This document shows, piece by piece, positions 26,822 through 36,575 of a stretch of DNA of 64,000 bases (positions are counted from its first letter, which is position 1; each line of letters opens with the position of its first letter). The stretch comes from Thermodesulfobium narugense DSM 14796 (GTDB taxonomy: Bacteria; Thermodesulfobiota; Thermodesulfobiia; Thermodesulfobiales; Thermodesulfobiaceae), in NCBI RefSeq assembly GCF_000212395.1, contig NC_015499.1, positions 186,001 through 250,000 of the forward strand. The letters run 5' to 3'. The notes below the pieces were generated by a model. The model made no database searches and was not told the DNA's origin. It saw nothing but the letters and a program-made list of their open reading frames with translations. The translations under genes were made by a program, and so were the position numbers.

Positions 26822-28507
26822 TTGTGTTTGCCGAAAAGCGAAACGAAAATGTCCTGTGATCTGCCTAGATACAGATGGAGAAAGCCCTTATTTGAAAATA
26901 TTTTAGACAAAAGTGTTTATGGGTATGTAAGATATATTCTTGAAAACAGACAATTATCAGAAAGCCACATTGAAAGATTTTTAAGTATTTCTATTGACAA
27001 TTTTGATCCCAAGTTTGAAAACGATCGCGTAGAGAGGGCCATACACATTTTTAAAAATATGATCAATGCTGACGAACCTATTGGTATCTTTGGGGATTAT
27101 GATGCTGATGGGGTGACTTCTGTAGCAATCCTTTGTAGTTTTCTATCTTATCTGGGGAAAAAGTTTATATTTAAACTTCCGACAAGAGATGAGGGCTATG
27201 GTATTAGGGTAGAAGTTTTAGAATTTTTTAAAGATATGGGCATAAATAATATCGTTGTTTTAGATTCAGGCTCAAATTCAAGAGAAGTATGGCAGACTGC
27301 AAGAAAAATGGGCCTTAACTTGCTTTATCTGGATCACCATGAGATTCTTTGCGATCTAGAAAAGGACCTAAACCTTATAAACCCTCATTTGTGGAATGGA
27401 GATCTACTTTGCAGTGCGGGTGTGATATTCAGGTTTCTGATGCTATTAGATATCTTCAAGAACTGTTGTGAAATATTTCCTACCTTGTTAGAGTTGGCTA
27501 CTATTGGAACAGTTGGAGATTCTATAGAACTACTTGGAGACAGCAGAATTATTGTAAAATTAGGCTTAAATCAATTAAAAAACAGCACAATTCCAGGAAT
27601 AGTAAATTTTTTTAATATCAAAATGCCTTATATTTCCATTGAGGATCTAATGTTTTATCTGGTCCCCCTGATAAATTCTGCTGGAAGAGTTGGGAAACCT
27701 GATCTGGCTTTGAGTTTCTTGCTTGAAAAAAATTTTCACAAATCAATTGAAAAATGTAATCTTTTAGAATCTTTAAATCAAAAGAGAAAATCTATTCAGA
27801 GTCAGTTTTTCTCTATCTGCATGAGTATTTTGAATGAAAGCTTATACTCTCCACATGTGCACTTTATGAGATTGGACAACTGTCCTAAGGGGATAATCGG
27901 TCCTCTTGCATCTAGACTTGCGTGTTCTTATAAAAAGCCATTTTTTCTTTGTTCTGGAGAACAATTGTTATACGGATCAGGGAGAAGTCCTGGAAATGAT
28001 ATAGATTTGATAGAATTATACAATCAAATAAAGTCAGAATATCCAGCTATAAACGAACACTTTGTAAATTTTGGCGGTCATCAAGGTGCTGTTGGTTTCA
28101 CAATAAAAAAAGATGCCTTTCCTGAGATAAAAAAAAGATTTGAAAGGTTTAGAATAAGAGAAAGCATACCATTTTTAAATATTGATATAATTTTTGATGG
28201 TTTCTCAATTGACGATAACTTTTTTAGAGCCTTAAAGGCTATGACCCCTTTTGGATTTGGTAACCAGAAGGTTTTAGTATGTACTAAAGGGATTGCATTT
28301 AACAATCTCGAAAGTAGCATAGATTATTCAGAAGTTGTAGTTTTTAGACACTATAATAATATAAGGTGGATAATAAAAAATAATAGACAGATTTTAAAGG
28401 ATTTGCTTAACGCAAAATTTGACGTTGTTTGGGAAGCAAAAGTTAAGAACGATGGAATTGACTTTGAATTTTTGGACGCAAAAGTAGTTTTTTTGGAATG
28501 TTGTTAG
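26822..28507 (+). CDS. recJ: RecJ, single-strand DNA-specific 5'-3' exonuclease
   Basis: A 561-residue DHH-family nuclease. The catalytic motif GDYDADGVTSVAIL occurs near residue 95, followed by LDHHEI (DHH) near 173 and the DHHA1 region ending FGGHQGAVGFTI. A C-terminal OB-like segment remains. I keep the TTG at 26822, eight bases after AAAAGGAA; ATG 26849 is an alternative without SD. Downstream is relA, 29 bases away. Confidence 0.9.
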   Translation: MCLPKSETKMSCDLPRYRWRKPLFENILDKSVYGYVRYILENRQLSESHIERFLSISIDNFDPKFENDRVERAIHIFKNMINADEPIGIFGDYDADGVTSVAILCSFLSYLGKKFIFKLPTRDEGYGIRVEVLEFFKDMGINNIVVLDSGSNSREVWQTARKMGLNLLYLDHHEILCDLEKDLNLINPHLWNGDLLCSAGVIFRFLMLLDIFKNCCEIFPTLLELATIGTVGDSIELLGDSRIIVKLGLNQLKNSTIPGIVNFFNIKMPYISIEDLMFYLVPLINSAGRVGKPDLALSFLLEKNFHKSIEKCNLLESLNQKRKSIQSQFFSICMSILNESLYSPHVHFMRLDNCPKGIIGPLASRLACSYKKPFFLCSGEQLLYGSGRSPGNDIDLIELYNQIKSEYPAINEHFVNFGGHQGAVGFTIKKDAFPEIKKRFERFRIRESIPFLNIDIIFDGFSIDDNFFRALKAMTPFGFGNQKVLVCTKGIAFNNLESSIDYSEVVVFRHYNNIRWIIKNNRQILKDLLNAKFDVVWEAKVKNDGIDFEFLDAKVVFLECC

Positions 28508-28536
28508 CTAGACTTTGAGAGGAAAAGATTATTATT

Positions 28537-30876
28537 ATGTCAATAAATCAAGAAAAGAAATTAGATACTTTAAAAAATCCCTCAGATGAAAAGGAATCTC
28601 TTAATAATCTGAGTGGTGACTTAGCTGTTGGTAACTGTGGTTCAGATACTGAAATTTTATCAGAGAACGGACTCAGTTTAGAAGGTCTGTTTTCTAATTT
28701 TCCTGCTCTAAAAGGTCTGTTAGACGGTTTTGATGAATCTGAGAGAGAATTTTTATTAAGGTGTTTTACTTTTGCTTGTGCCAGACACGGCGACCAAAGG
28801 AGATTATCAGGCGAGCCTTACATATATCACCCTCTTAGCGTTGCGTTGATACTTAAAGACGTTGGGATGGACTATAGATGTTTGGGTGCTGCGCTTTTAC
28901 ATGACGTCCTTGAGGATACACAGACAACACCTGAAGAAATAAAAACAAATTTTGGTGAGGATATCTTAATTCTTGTAGATGGGGTAACAAAACTTGGAAA
29001 ACTAAGGTTTAAATCTCCGAGAGAGAGACAAGCTGAGTCTTTTAGGAAGATGTTTGTGGCTATGGCAAAGGATATTAGGGTTGTTGTAATAAAGTTAGCC
29101 GACAGACTCCACAACATGAGAACCCTTGAAATTCTTGCCAGCGAGAAAAAAGAACATATAGCAAATGAGACTCTTAAGATATTCGCACCCTTAGCTCACA
29201 GGCTGGGGATGTGGGCTATCAAAAGCGAATTAGAAGACCTTGCCTTATATTATCTTGATAGGGATATGTTTAACCATATTTTGATGTATATGGAAGCAAA
29301 CATTAACAATCACGTTAATTTTTTGTCGAAAATAGAAGGCATATTACAGGAGAGCTTTCAAAAGGAATTAAACTGTAATTTTAAAATAAAAAGAAGAAAA
29401 AAGCACATTTATAGCGTTTATCAGAAACTTAAGAGAACTAATAAAAATATTGATGATATTTATGACATATTTGGTTTAAGGATAATAATAGGAGAAGATG
29501 TAGAGGGAGAAGATCCATATATCAGCAGTTGTTATCACGTTCTTGGGATTATTCACTCTTTGTTTCCTCCTATTCCGGGTAGATTTAAAGACTTTATTGC
29601 AGCACCTAAACCCAATAATTATCAATCGCTTCATACTACTGTATTGGGTCCTGGAGGAGTTAGGGTTGAGATCCAGATTCGAACAGCCAGAATGGATAGG
29701 ATTGCAGAAGTTGGTGTGGCAGCACACTGGCTTTATAAGGAAAGGAAAACTAGTTCAATTAGAGATATAAACGAGCTAAAACTTATATGGCTCAGACAAC
29801 TTCTTGAGTGGCAAAGTGACATAAAGGGCGCAGAATTTATGGATATGGTTGAATCGAGCTTCAACGAAGAAGAGATCTTTGTTTTTACGCCGCAAGGAGA
29901 CATATTGGATCTTGAAGCTGATTCAACTCCAATAGATTTTGCCTATAGAATTCATACAGAAGTTGGTAATAAGTGTATTGGTGCAAAGGTCAACTCTAAA
30001 ATGGTGGCACTAAATACCCCCCTTCAAACAGGAGATGTTGTAGAGATTGTAACTTCAAAGAATGCAAAGCCACACCTTTCGTGGTTAAACTTTGTAAAAA
30101 CGAGTTTGGCAAGGCAAAGGATCAAAAGTTATTTTAAAAAGGAACACAAGAACGAAGCAGTTTTAGAGGGCAGACAAAAAATATTAAAGGAATTGTCCAG
30201 GCTAAATATAGTCATAGAGGAAAATCAAAGACAGAATCTAATTCTTGAGGTTGCAAAAAAGTTTAACTTTACTTCTACTGATGATCTTTTGGCAGCAGTT
30301 GGGTTTGAAGACATATCCGCGCACAGCGTTGTAAACAAGATTAAAGATATGATTGTGAAACCTGAGGAGACCCTGCCTGCTTTTAAAGCGAAAGAAGTAA
30401 CAAAGAAAAAGGATGATGTGATAAAAATAGGAGATATTGGCGGGCTGGAAGTTACTTTTGCTAAGTGTTGTGGCCCTGTTCCGGGTGATAAAATAAAGGG
30501 CTATGTAAGTCGTGGAAGAGGTTTAATAGTTCATAGAGAAAACTGTCCAAACCTTTTGAAGCAGATTGCCAGAGAAGGTAATGATAGAATAGTAGACTTA
30601 AATTGGAACAACCAACTAAAAGCAGAATCTTACGAAAGTTATATGATAGTTGAAGGCACAGACAGAGTGGGATTTATGAAAGACGTTCTTATCAGAGTTG
30701 CCAGCCTAAATGTAAATGTGGTGAAGGCTTCTGTAAATACTAATAAGGCAAAGAAAAAGGTTTACATGATCTTGGAAGTTCAATTAAAGGATAACCTTGA
30801 GAGAGACAGATTGATAAAGGAGCTTAGAGAAGTTCCGGATGTAATAGATGTAAGGCAAAGGGGAGAAATTAGTTAG
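28537..30876 (+). CDS. RelA/SpoT-type (p)ppGpp synthetase/hydrolase
   Basis: A 779-residue bifunctional stringent-response enzyme. Order: HD hydrolase domain (residues about 80-190, with HP and LLHDVLEDT), synthetase domain (about 250-420) with PIPGRFKDFIAAPKPN and YQSLHTTV, TGS domain (about 444-507, EIFVFTPQGDILDL), and C-terminal ACT domain from about 700. The RFKD sequence fits the RxKD motif of bifunctional Rel enzymes rather than ExDD of synthetase-only RelA. The first 50 residues are an unusual acidic extension. It overlaps uvrC by one base (TAGTG). Confidence 0.95.
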   Translation: MSINQEKKLDTLKNPSDEKESLNNLSGDLAVGNCGSDTEILSENGLSLEGLFSNFPALKGLLDGFDESEREFLLRCFTFACARHGDQRRLSGEPYIYHPLSVALILKDVGMDYRCLGAALLHDVLEDTQTTPEEIKTNFGEDILILVDGVTKLGKLRFKSPRERQAESFRKMFVAMAKDIRVVVIKLADRLHNMRTLEILASEKKEHIANETLKIFAPLAHRLGMWAIKSELEDLALYYLDRDMFNHILMYMEANINNHVNFLSKIEGILQESFQKELNCNFKIKRRKKHIYSVYQKLKRTNKNIDDIYDIFGLRIIIGEDVEGEDPYISSCYHVLGIIHSLFPPIPGRFKDFIAAPKPNNYQSLHTTVLGPGGVRVEIQIRTARMDRIAEVGVAAHWLYKERKTSSIRDINELKLIWLRQLLEWQSDIKGAEFMDMVESSFNEEEIFVFTPQGDILDLEADSTPIDFAYRIHTEVGNKCIGAKVNSKMVALNTPLQTGDVVEIVTSKNAKPHLSWLNFVKTSLARQRIKSYFKKEHKNEAVLEGRQKILKELSRLNIVIEENQRQNLILEVAKKFNFTSTDDLLAAVGFEDISAHSVVNKIKDMIVKPEETLPAFKAKEVTKKKDDVIKIGDIGGLEVTFAKCCGPVPGDKIKGYVSRGRGLIVHRENCPNLLKQIAREGNDRIVDLNWNNQLKAESYESYMIVEGTDRVGFMKDVLIRVASLNVNVVKASVNTNKAKKKVYMILEVQLKDNLERDRLIKELREVPDVIDVRQRGEIS

Positions 30877-32519
30877 TGTTTTTAATTAAAGAACTAAACC
30901 TGGAAGATATTCCTGAACTTCCTGGAGTGTATATGTTTTTTTCAAAGGAAAAAAAACCTTTGTATGTAGGCAAGGCGATAAATCTGTTGAACAGATTAAG
31001 AAATTATTTAAAGAGCAAATCACATGATCAAAAAACTGCCTTAATGTTAAGCGAAGCAAGCTATTTGGATTTTATAATTGTAAGGAATGAGTATGAAGCC
31101 CTTATTCTTGAAATGACCCTTATAAAAGAAAAAGTTCCAAAGTATAACGTTCAATTAAGAGACAACAAATCATATCCCTATATAAAAATAGATTTTAACG
31201 AAGATTTTCCAGCTTTAGAACTGTTTAGGGGAAAACCAAGGGGAGAAAAGAACGTCTTATATATAGGCCCATATCCTGATGGTTCAAATTTGAGAAGTCT
31301 TTTAAGATACATTAATAACGTTCTTCCCTTGAGAAAATGCTCAAAAAGTACCTTTAAGAATGCAAAATCTTTTTGTATAAGATACCAGATGAAGCAATGT
31401 TTGGCTCCTTGTGTTGGATTAGCCAATAAAGAAGAATATAAAAAGATGCTTATGATAGCAAAGGATTGGCTTTCAGGAGATCTAGAGAGAGTTAAAAAAG
31501 ATCTTGTAAGGGAGATAGAAAGATTTTCTAGTGAAGAAAATTTTGAACAGGCGGCACGGCTTAGAGATAGCCTTTCTTATATAGAGTCATTCTCAGATAT
31601 AAAAATTATAGACCCTCAAGGGAAGCTGAATGCTGATGCAGTTTATATCAATAAATTGGGAGATATATCCCTTGTTCAAGTAAGACACGGCCTTGTTTCA
31701 GCTAATATAATAAAAAGAATGGTTAACGTTGAGCCAGCAAATATACATGATGCAATGTTATTTTTTCTTTACGACTTTTATTCTAATATAGAGCCAGGGA
31801 AAATTGTCTTTATAAACGTCTTTCTTGATGAAATTGATCTGATTGAAAGATTTTTGGAAGAAAGGTGGGGAAAAAAACGAAAAATAAAAGTTATAGATGA
31901 AGAATTTCTTCAGGGCACAGATCTTTCTGAAAAAGGTAAATCTAAGGCGAGCGCTAAGTATATAGAGATCTTGAAAATTGCAAAGGAGAATTTATTTGCA
32001 AAAGATAAGATAAACGTTTTTAGGGCAGGTTTCGAGAGGCTTTCAGAGATATTCGAAAGAAAAATTTCATTAGCTTATGCTTTGGATATTGCACATTTTC
32101 AAGGAGAAGCTACTGTGGCGGGTTTATCTGCTGCTGATGAAAGAGGATTGAGGAAAAGATATTATAGACGAGTGAGACTCACAGACAACAGCATGGATGA
32201 TTATGCCTCTATAATACAAGCCTTAAAAATCTTGTTTAAAAGCAAGATAGAATCAGATTTGTTATTGATTGATGGTGGAATAGGCCAATTAGATGCGGCG
32301 CTTAAAAGCTTGAAAGATTCTTCTTCTATTGTAATATCATTGGCAAAGGAGGAAGAGATAATTTATTTGCCGGATAAAAGAATTCTAAGACTTCCAAAGA
32401 ATGACTATGCCTTAAGGGCCTTGATGTATCTAAGAGATGAAGCTCACAGATTTGCCAACGAATATAGAAAGCATGTCTTTTCTAAAGCTAGGAAACCACT
32501 AAATAATTTTAAGACTTAA
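30876..32519 (+). CDS. uvrC: UvrC, excinuclease subunit, lacking the C-terminal HhH domain
   Basis: A 547-residue nucleotide-excision-repair nuclease. The GIY-YIG nuclease is at the N-terminus (LPGVYMFF...PLYVGKAINL), the UVR motif follows (FEQAARLRDSL), and the second, RNase H-like nuclease begins near residue 398 (YALDIAHFQG). Its acidic and His residues are recognisable in DDYASIIQAL, LLIDGGIGQLD and RDEAHRFA. The protein stops about 20 residues after RDEAHRFA, where other UvrC proteins continue into a helix-hairpin-helix pair that binds the bubble. No HhH-like sequence is found in any frame to 32700, so this looks like true absence rather than a frameshift. Confidence 0.93.
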   Translation: MFLIKELNLEDIPELPGVYMFFSKEKKPLYVGKAINLLNRLRNYLKSKSHDQKTALMLSEASYLDFIIVRNEYEALILEMTLIKEKVPKYNVQLRDNKSYPYIKIDFNEDFPALELFRGKPRGEKNVLYIGPYPDGSNLRSLLRYINNVLPLRKCSKSTFKNAKSFCIRYQMKQCLAPCVGLANKEEYKKMLMIAKDWLSGDLERVKKDLVREIERFSSEENFEQAARLRDSLSYIESFSDIKIIDPQGKLNADAVYINKLGDISLVQVRHGLVSANIIKRMVNVEPANIHDAMLFFLYDFYSNIEPGKIVFINVFLDEIDLIERFLEERWGKKRKIKVIDEEFLQGTDLSEKGKSKASAKYIEILKIAKENLFAKDKINVFRAGFERLSEIFERKISLAYALDIAHFQGEATVAGLSAADERGLRKRYYRRVRLTDNSMDDYASIIQALKILFKSKIESDLLLIDGGIGQLDAALKSLKDSSSIVISLAKEEEIIYLPDKRILRLPKNDYALRALMYLRDEAHRFANEYRKHVFSKARKPLNNFKT

Positions 32520-32700
32520 GTATGAAAAGATATTTCGCTTTCTCTTTAGATTTTTAAAAAGTACAGTCTCAATTGAAAGAGGAAAAAAGGATTTGCATTT
32601 TGTCTTAATATGAGTTCAAAACTGCTGTGATAAAATAAATTGTTTAGAGATTTTTAGATTTATCTTAATATTTTTTAAAATTTTATCCAGGAGGTTATTC

Positions 32701-32811
32701 GTGCTGAAACTTATGAGGTCTGGTAAATTTATCTTTTTTGTAACTGTTATATTGGTAGCTGTTTTTGTTCTAACCTCTGTAATATTATTTTTACCTGTAA
32801 TTCCAAGGTGA
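32701..32811 (+). CDS. 36-residue single-span membrane peptide
   Basis: A small ORF starting GTG, with a perfect AGGAGG (32689-32694) at ideal spacing, and ending one base before the ATG of the EnvC-like gene. It encodes a basic N-terminus (MLKLMRSGK), one hydrophobic helix of about 24 residues and PVIPR at the end. It would insert with the N-terminus inside. The strong SD and tight coupling to the next gene suggest real translation, either as a membrane partner or a translational leader. No homologue is recognised. Confidence 0.6.
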   Translation: MLKLMRSGKFIFFVTVILVAVFVLTSVILFLPVIPR

Positions 32812-32812
32812 G

Positions 32813-33946
32813 ATGAAGCGCTATATTGTTTTCTCTTTTTTCTTTTCTATTTTTCTTTTGACATTTATTTTGCCCTATGCACTCGGACAATCTAATAGTG
32901 TTGTTGAACAAAAGAGGAGTGAATTAGAAAACATAAGGTCTCAAATTGAAGAAAAAAGAGCAATCTTAAATCAACTAAAACAACAAGAAAACTCAATTAT
33001 AGGTCAAATAGATCTAATTGATGCGAATTTAGATCTTAAAGAAACTGAGTTAAAGGATGTAAATTATAGGTTGAATCTTTTACAACAAAAGATTCAAGAT
33101 ACTAACTTTCAAATTAACTATCAAAGAAAAGTTACTCAAGAAAAAGAAACTCAAGTTGCAAACAGATTGAGATCAATTTATATGATGCAAGAGCTCCCCT
33201 TTTTTGACATTATTCTTTCAATGAACAATAACGTTAATGATTGGTTTGAAACTTTTTTCATTTTTGAGAGGATTGCGTCTCAAGATAAGGAAGTCCTTAA
33301 TCAGTATAATATTGCAATGGAAAACCTAAATAGACTTTTGAAGACTCAAGAAGAAGAGAAGTCAAAAGCTCTAGAACTCAAAAACGATCTCGAACAAAAG
33401 AAACAAGAAATTGTTGCCCAAAGAAATGAGAGACAAGCCATACTAAGGAATATAATGAGTAATAGAGCTTCTTATGAAGCAGCTGAGGCTGAATTGCAGG
33501 CAAAATCTCAGGAGATAGAAGCTTTTTTGAGAAGTTTGAGTTCAAGTCCACGCGTAGGAAGCGGTAAATTTATATGGCCAGCATCAGGTCCTATTACCTC
33601 CCCTTTTGGTCCAAGATTTGATCCATATCTACATGTTCAGAGTTTTCACACAGGAATTGATATCGGGGCAGAATATGGTTCTCCCATAGTAGCTGCAGAT
33701 GGTGGGCGCGTTGTTTACTCTGGGTGGTATGACGGTTATGGCAAGGCTATTATTATAGATCATGGAGGAGGAGTGTCTACGCTTTATGCTCACGCAAGCA
33801 GATTAGTTGCGTATGTTGGTGAAAACGTTAGACAAGGGCAGGTTATTGGATATGTTGGGGATACTGGCTATGCAACTGGTCCTCACCTTCATTTTGAGAT
33901 AAGAATTAATGGGAAACCTGTTAACCCACTGTTATACCTGCCATAA
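32813..33946 (+). CDS. EnvC-like LytM (M23) peptidase or murein hydrolase activator
   Basis: A 377-residue exported protein: an N-terminal signal or anchor (residues 1-26), a long coiled coil (about 28-245, very rich in Gln, Glu and Lys), and a LytM domain (about 258-377). The metal-site pattern is complete: HTGIDIG near 279 and HLHFEI near 359, plus YAHAS. EnvC-type proteins with long coiled coils act at the division site with FtsEX, but usually have degenerate LytM sites, whereas this one looks competent. ftsEX genes are not adjacent. ATG start follows directly after a 36-codon membrane ORF. Confidence 0.88.
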   Translation: MKRYIVFSFFFSIFLLTFILPYALGQSNSVVEQKRSELENIRSQIEEKRAILNQLKQQENSIIGQIDLIDANLDLKETELKDVNYRLNLLQQKIQDTNFQINYQRKVTQEKETQVANRLRSIYMMQELPFFDIILSMNNNVNDWFETFFIFERIASQDKEVLNQYNIAMENLNRLLKTQEEEKSKALELKNDLEQKKQEIVAQRNERQAILRNIMSNRASYEAAEAELQAKSQEIEAFLRSLSSSPRVGSGKFIWPASGPITSPFGPRFDPYLHVQSFHTGIDIGAEYGSPIVAADGGRVVYSGWYDGYGKAIIIDHGGGVSTLYAHASRLVAYVGENVRQGQVIGYVGDTGYATGPHLHFEIRINGKPVNPLLYLP

Positions 33947-34009
33947 GATATAATTAATCTTGCTTTTCTAACTGATAGATCGTATTTTAGGAGCCTTTGG
34001 AGGTGCATT

Positions 34010-35257
34010 TTGCAGGAGTTTTATTTTCCTAAATTTAAGGTTATTGAATTAAAGAACTTTCTTAAAATTGTTTTAATTCCAGTTTTTGAGTCTAACAGTA
34101 TAGTTACTTCTTTGTATCTAAAGGTTGGAAGTGCACTAGAAGATAACGACACTAATGGATTGTCACATTTTCTTGAACACTTATTATTTAAAGGAACAAA
34201 AAAGAGAAGCGCATATGAAATATTTTGTGATATTGAAAGCGTCGGCGGCGAGATAAATGCTGCTACTTCCAGTGAATATACAGTTTTTTATACTTATCTT
34301 CCATATGATTCTTTAGAGTTGTCTCTCGATATGATCTCAGATATTGTTTTTCATCCTGTTTTTCCTGTAGAAGAAGTAAACAAGGAGCGTCTTGTAGTAT
34401 TAGAAGAGATGAAAAGATCCTACGATAGGATACCAAGCTGGAATTTTAATAACTTTTTGAAAAAATCATTTCCTGATAGCACTTTGGGTTTTCCAATAAT
34501 TGGTAGAGAAGAGATAATTTCTAATATTGAATACGAAAGGATTATAGAGTTTTATAAAAAATTTTATGTGCCTAGCAATTCAATTTTAGTAGTCTCTGGA
34601 AGATTTGATGAGAAAGAGGTTCTTGAGTTATCAGAGAAATACTTTGGAGACCTGCCTGATAAAGAAAAAATTGTTTTTGATTATTCTGTAGATGCATTTC
34701 CCGATAAGGTCTTTTTTGTGGAAAAAAGAAGGGATATAAAACAGGCTAGTTTGATTTATGGTTTCAGAACAAATGGTTACAAGGAAAAAGAAAGAATTAT
34801 TTTTGATATAGTTGATGCATATTTGGGTTCTGGAGGAAGCTCTGTGTTATTTCAGGAAATAAGAGAAAAAAGAGGTCTTGCTTATGATATTTCTACTTTT
34901 AATTATGTATTTAAAAAGGCATCTGTGTTTGGTGTAATTTCAGGACTTAATCAAAAATATCTGGATGAAGCTATTGAAGTTATTAGAAGAGAAATCGAAA
35001 AGTTAAAGATAGATGGAATAGATGAAAAGGAGCTTTCAAGGTTAAAGAGACTTTTGAGAGGGCGCTATTTGTTGGATTTTGAAACGAATTTCAAGATTTC
35101 CAGTTTGATAGGAAAACATATATTGTTTGACGAAATAGACTATCTTATGTCTTACCTTGAGAAACTGGATAAAATTTCTCCTAAAGAAATTTTAGAAGTT
35201 ATTAACGAGTCTTTTGATTTCAATAGAGAAATTATATGTCTAATAAAAAAAGAATAA
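34010..35257 (+). CDS. M16-family zinc peptidase
   Basis: A 415-residue protein with the inverted zinc motif HFLEH (in GLSHFLEHLLFKGT, near residue 52) and a downstream Glu (NKERLVVLEEM), the M16B arrangement of mitochondrial-processing-peptidase-like bacterial enzymes. The C-terminal half carries the RGLAYDIS segment. It starts at TTG, with GGAGG upstream. Its stop abuts the stop of the convergent miaB gene with no gap. Confidence 0.9.
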   Translation: MQEFYFPKFKVIELKNFLKIVLIPVFESNSIVTSLYLKVGSALEDNDTNGLSHFLEHLLFKGTKKRSAYEIFCDIESVGGEINAATSSEYTVFYTYLPYDSLELSLDMISDIVFHPVFPVEEVNKERLVVLEEMKRSYDRIPSWNFNNFLKKSFPDSTLGFPIIGREEIISNIEYERIIEFYKKFYVPSNSILVVSGRFDEKEVLELSEKYFGDLPDKEKIVFDYSVDAFPDKVFFVEKRRDIKQASLIYGFRTNGYKEKERIIFDIVDAYLGSGGSSVLFQEIREKRGLAYDISTFNYVFKKASVFGVISGLNQKYLDEAIEVIRREIEKLKIDGIDEKELSRLKRLLRGRYLLDFETNFKISSLIGKHILFDEIDYLMSYLEKLDKISPKEILEVINESFDFNREIICLIKKE

Positions 35258-36565
35258 CTACACTTCTTCTCCCATCATATAATGAGAGAGAACGCTTGTG
35301 ATGTAAACTTTTGTTTTTAATCCTTGATCGAGTTTGTTTCTTTTTTTAAAAATAACTATTTGATGTCCCTTTGTTCTTGATGATATAAAGCCTTTCTTTT
35401 TCTTGTCTTCTCCTCTTATGAGAACGTCTAACACTTCATTTAAATACTGTTTTCTAAAATTAAGTGAGATTTCCTCAGCCTTTTTTATTAGGATATTTGC
35501 CCTCTGGGCCTTTTCCTGATATGAAATATTATCTTCAAATTTTGATGCGGGAGTAAAGGGTCTTTTTGAATATATTGCTATGTTTACGGTATCGTATTTA
35601 AATTCTTCTATTGCATTTATAGTGTCTTGGAAGTCTTTTTCTGTTTCTCCTGGAAATCCCACAATAAAATCTGATGTTATAACTGCATCGGGTATTATTT
35701 CTCTTATCATATTTATAGAATTTCTATATTGTTCGACACTATATTTCCTGTTCATCAGCTTTAAAATTCTATCAGAGCCTGATTGCATAGGAATGCTAAA
35801 ATAATTACATAAATTGTCATATGACGCTATAGTTTCTAATAGTTCTTTTGTGATCATGGAAGGATAGCTTGTTATGCATTTGAACCATAAATTTGGAAAT
35901 TTTTTTGCGCTGAGTTCTAAGAGTTCTTTGAGAGAGGAACCAATATCCTTCCCATAAGAATCACAGTTCTGGCCAAGATATATTATTTCTTTAAAGCCTT
36001 GCTTACTTCTTTGGGAAACTTCGTTTAATATGCTTTCAAGCGATCTACTTTTTTCTCTACCTCTTCCGTATGGAACAGCGCAATAAGTACAAAATTGATT
36101 GCACCCGCATGAAATTGGAAGATATGCACTGGGGAAATCGTATTGGTTCTCAGGAACGGGAATGCAATCTGGATTTGTTATAGACTCTTTTAGGTTGATG
36201 TAATTCGATCTCTCTATTATATGTTTTACAATTGTTTCAACATCTTCAAGAGATGCAGGGCTAAAGAGAACATCAATCTTTGGAAATCTTTCTAATATCT
36301 TTTCTCCCCATATTTTTGCCTGACAACCCCCAAGTGCAAAGCACTTTAATTTTCTTTCTTTTTTGTACTTCAAATACTTTCCTATTCTTGCTAGAGCTTT
36401 GTTTTCAGCATTTTCTCTTACTGCGCACGACAATAAGACTATTACTTCAGCATCCTCTGGATTTGATGGTAATAAACCATGCTTTAAAAAGAGAGAGGTA
36501 AAGACCTCTCCCTCATATTTGTTCATCTGACAACCCAAAACCTCAACAAAAAAGGTTTTGGGCAA
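35258..36565 (-). CDS. miaB: MiaB, tRNA-2-methylthio-N6-dimethylallyladenosine synthase
   Basis: Radical SAM methylthiotransferase, about 435 residues. The N-terminal UPF0004 domain begins FFVEVLGCQMNKYEGE, the SAM cluster is in CGCNQFCTYCAVPYGRG, and a C-terminal TRAM-like region follows. I place the start at the TTG at 36565 because an AAGGT SD, overlapping the spoVS stop codon, sits seven bases upstream of it; the frame is open to 36604, where there is no SD. The spoVS-miaB arrangement resembles the order found in Bacillus. Confidence 0.9.
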   Translation of the reverse strand: MPKTFFVEVLGCQMNKYEGEVFTSLFLKHGLLPSNPEDAEVIVLLSCAVRENAENKALARIGKYLKYKKERKLKCFALGGCQAKIWGEKILERFPKIDVLFSPASLEDVETIVKHIIERSNYINLKESITNPDCIPVPENQYDFPSAYLPISCGCNQFCTYCAVPYGRGREKSRSLESILNEVSQRSKQGFKEIIYLGQNCDSYGKDIGSSLKELLELSAKKFPNLWFKCITSYPSMITKELLETIASYDNLCNYFSIPMQSGSDRILKLMNRKYSVEQYRNSINMIREIIPDAVITSDFIVGFPGETEKDFQDTINAIEEFKYDTVNIAIYSKRPFTPASKFEDNISYQEKAQRANILIKKAEEISLNFRKQYLNEVLDVLIRGEDKKKKGFISSRTKGHQIVIFKKRNKLDQGLKTKVYITSVLSHYMMGEEV

Positions 36566-36575
36566 TTCGTTTACC

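Noticed and set aside
32520-32700. Continuation of uvrC in another frame to give the missing HhH domain
   Set aside because: None of the three frames encodes a GxG-type hairpin or resembles HhH; stops are frequent.
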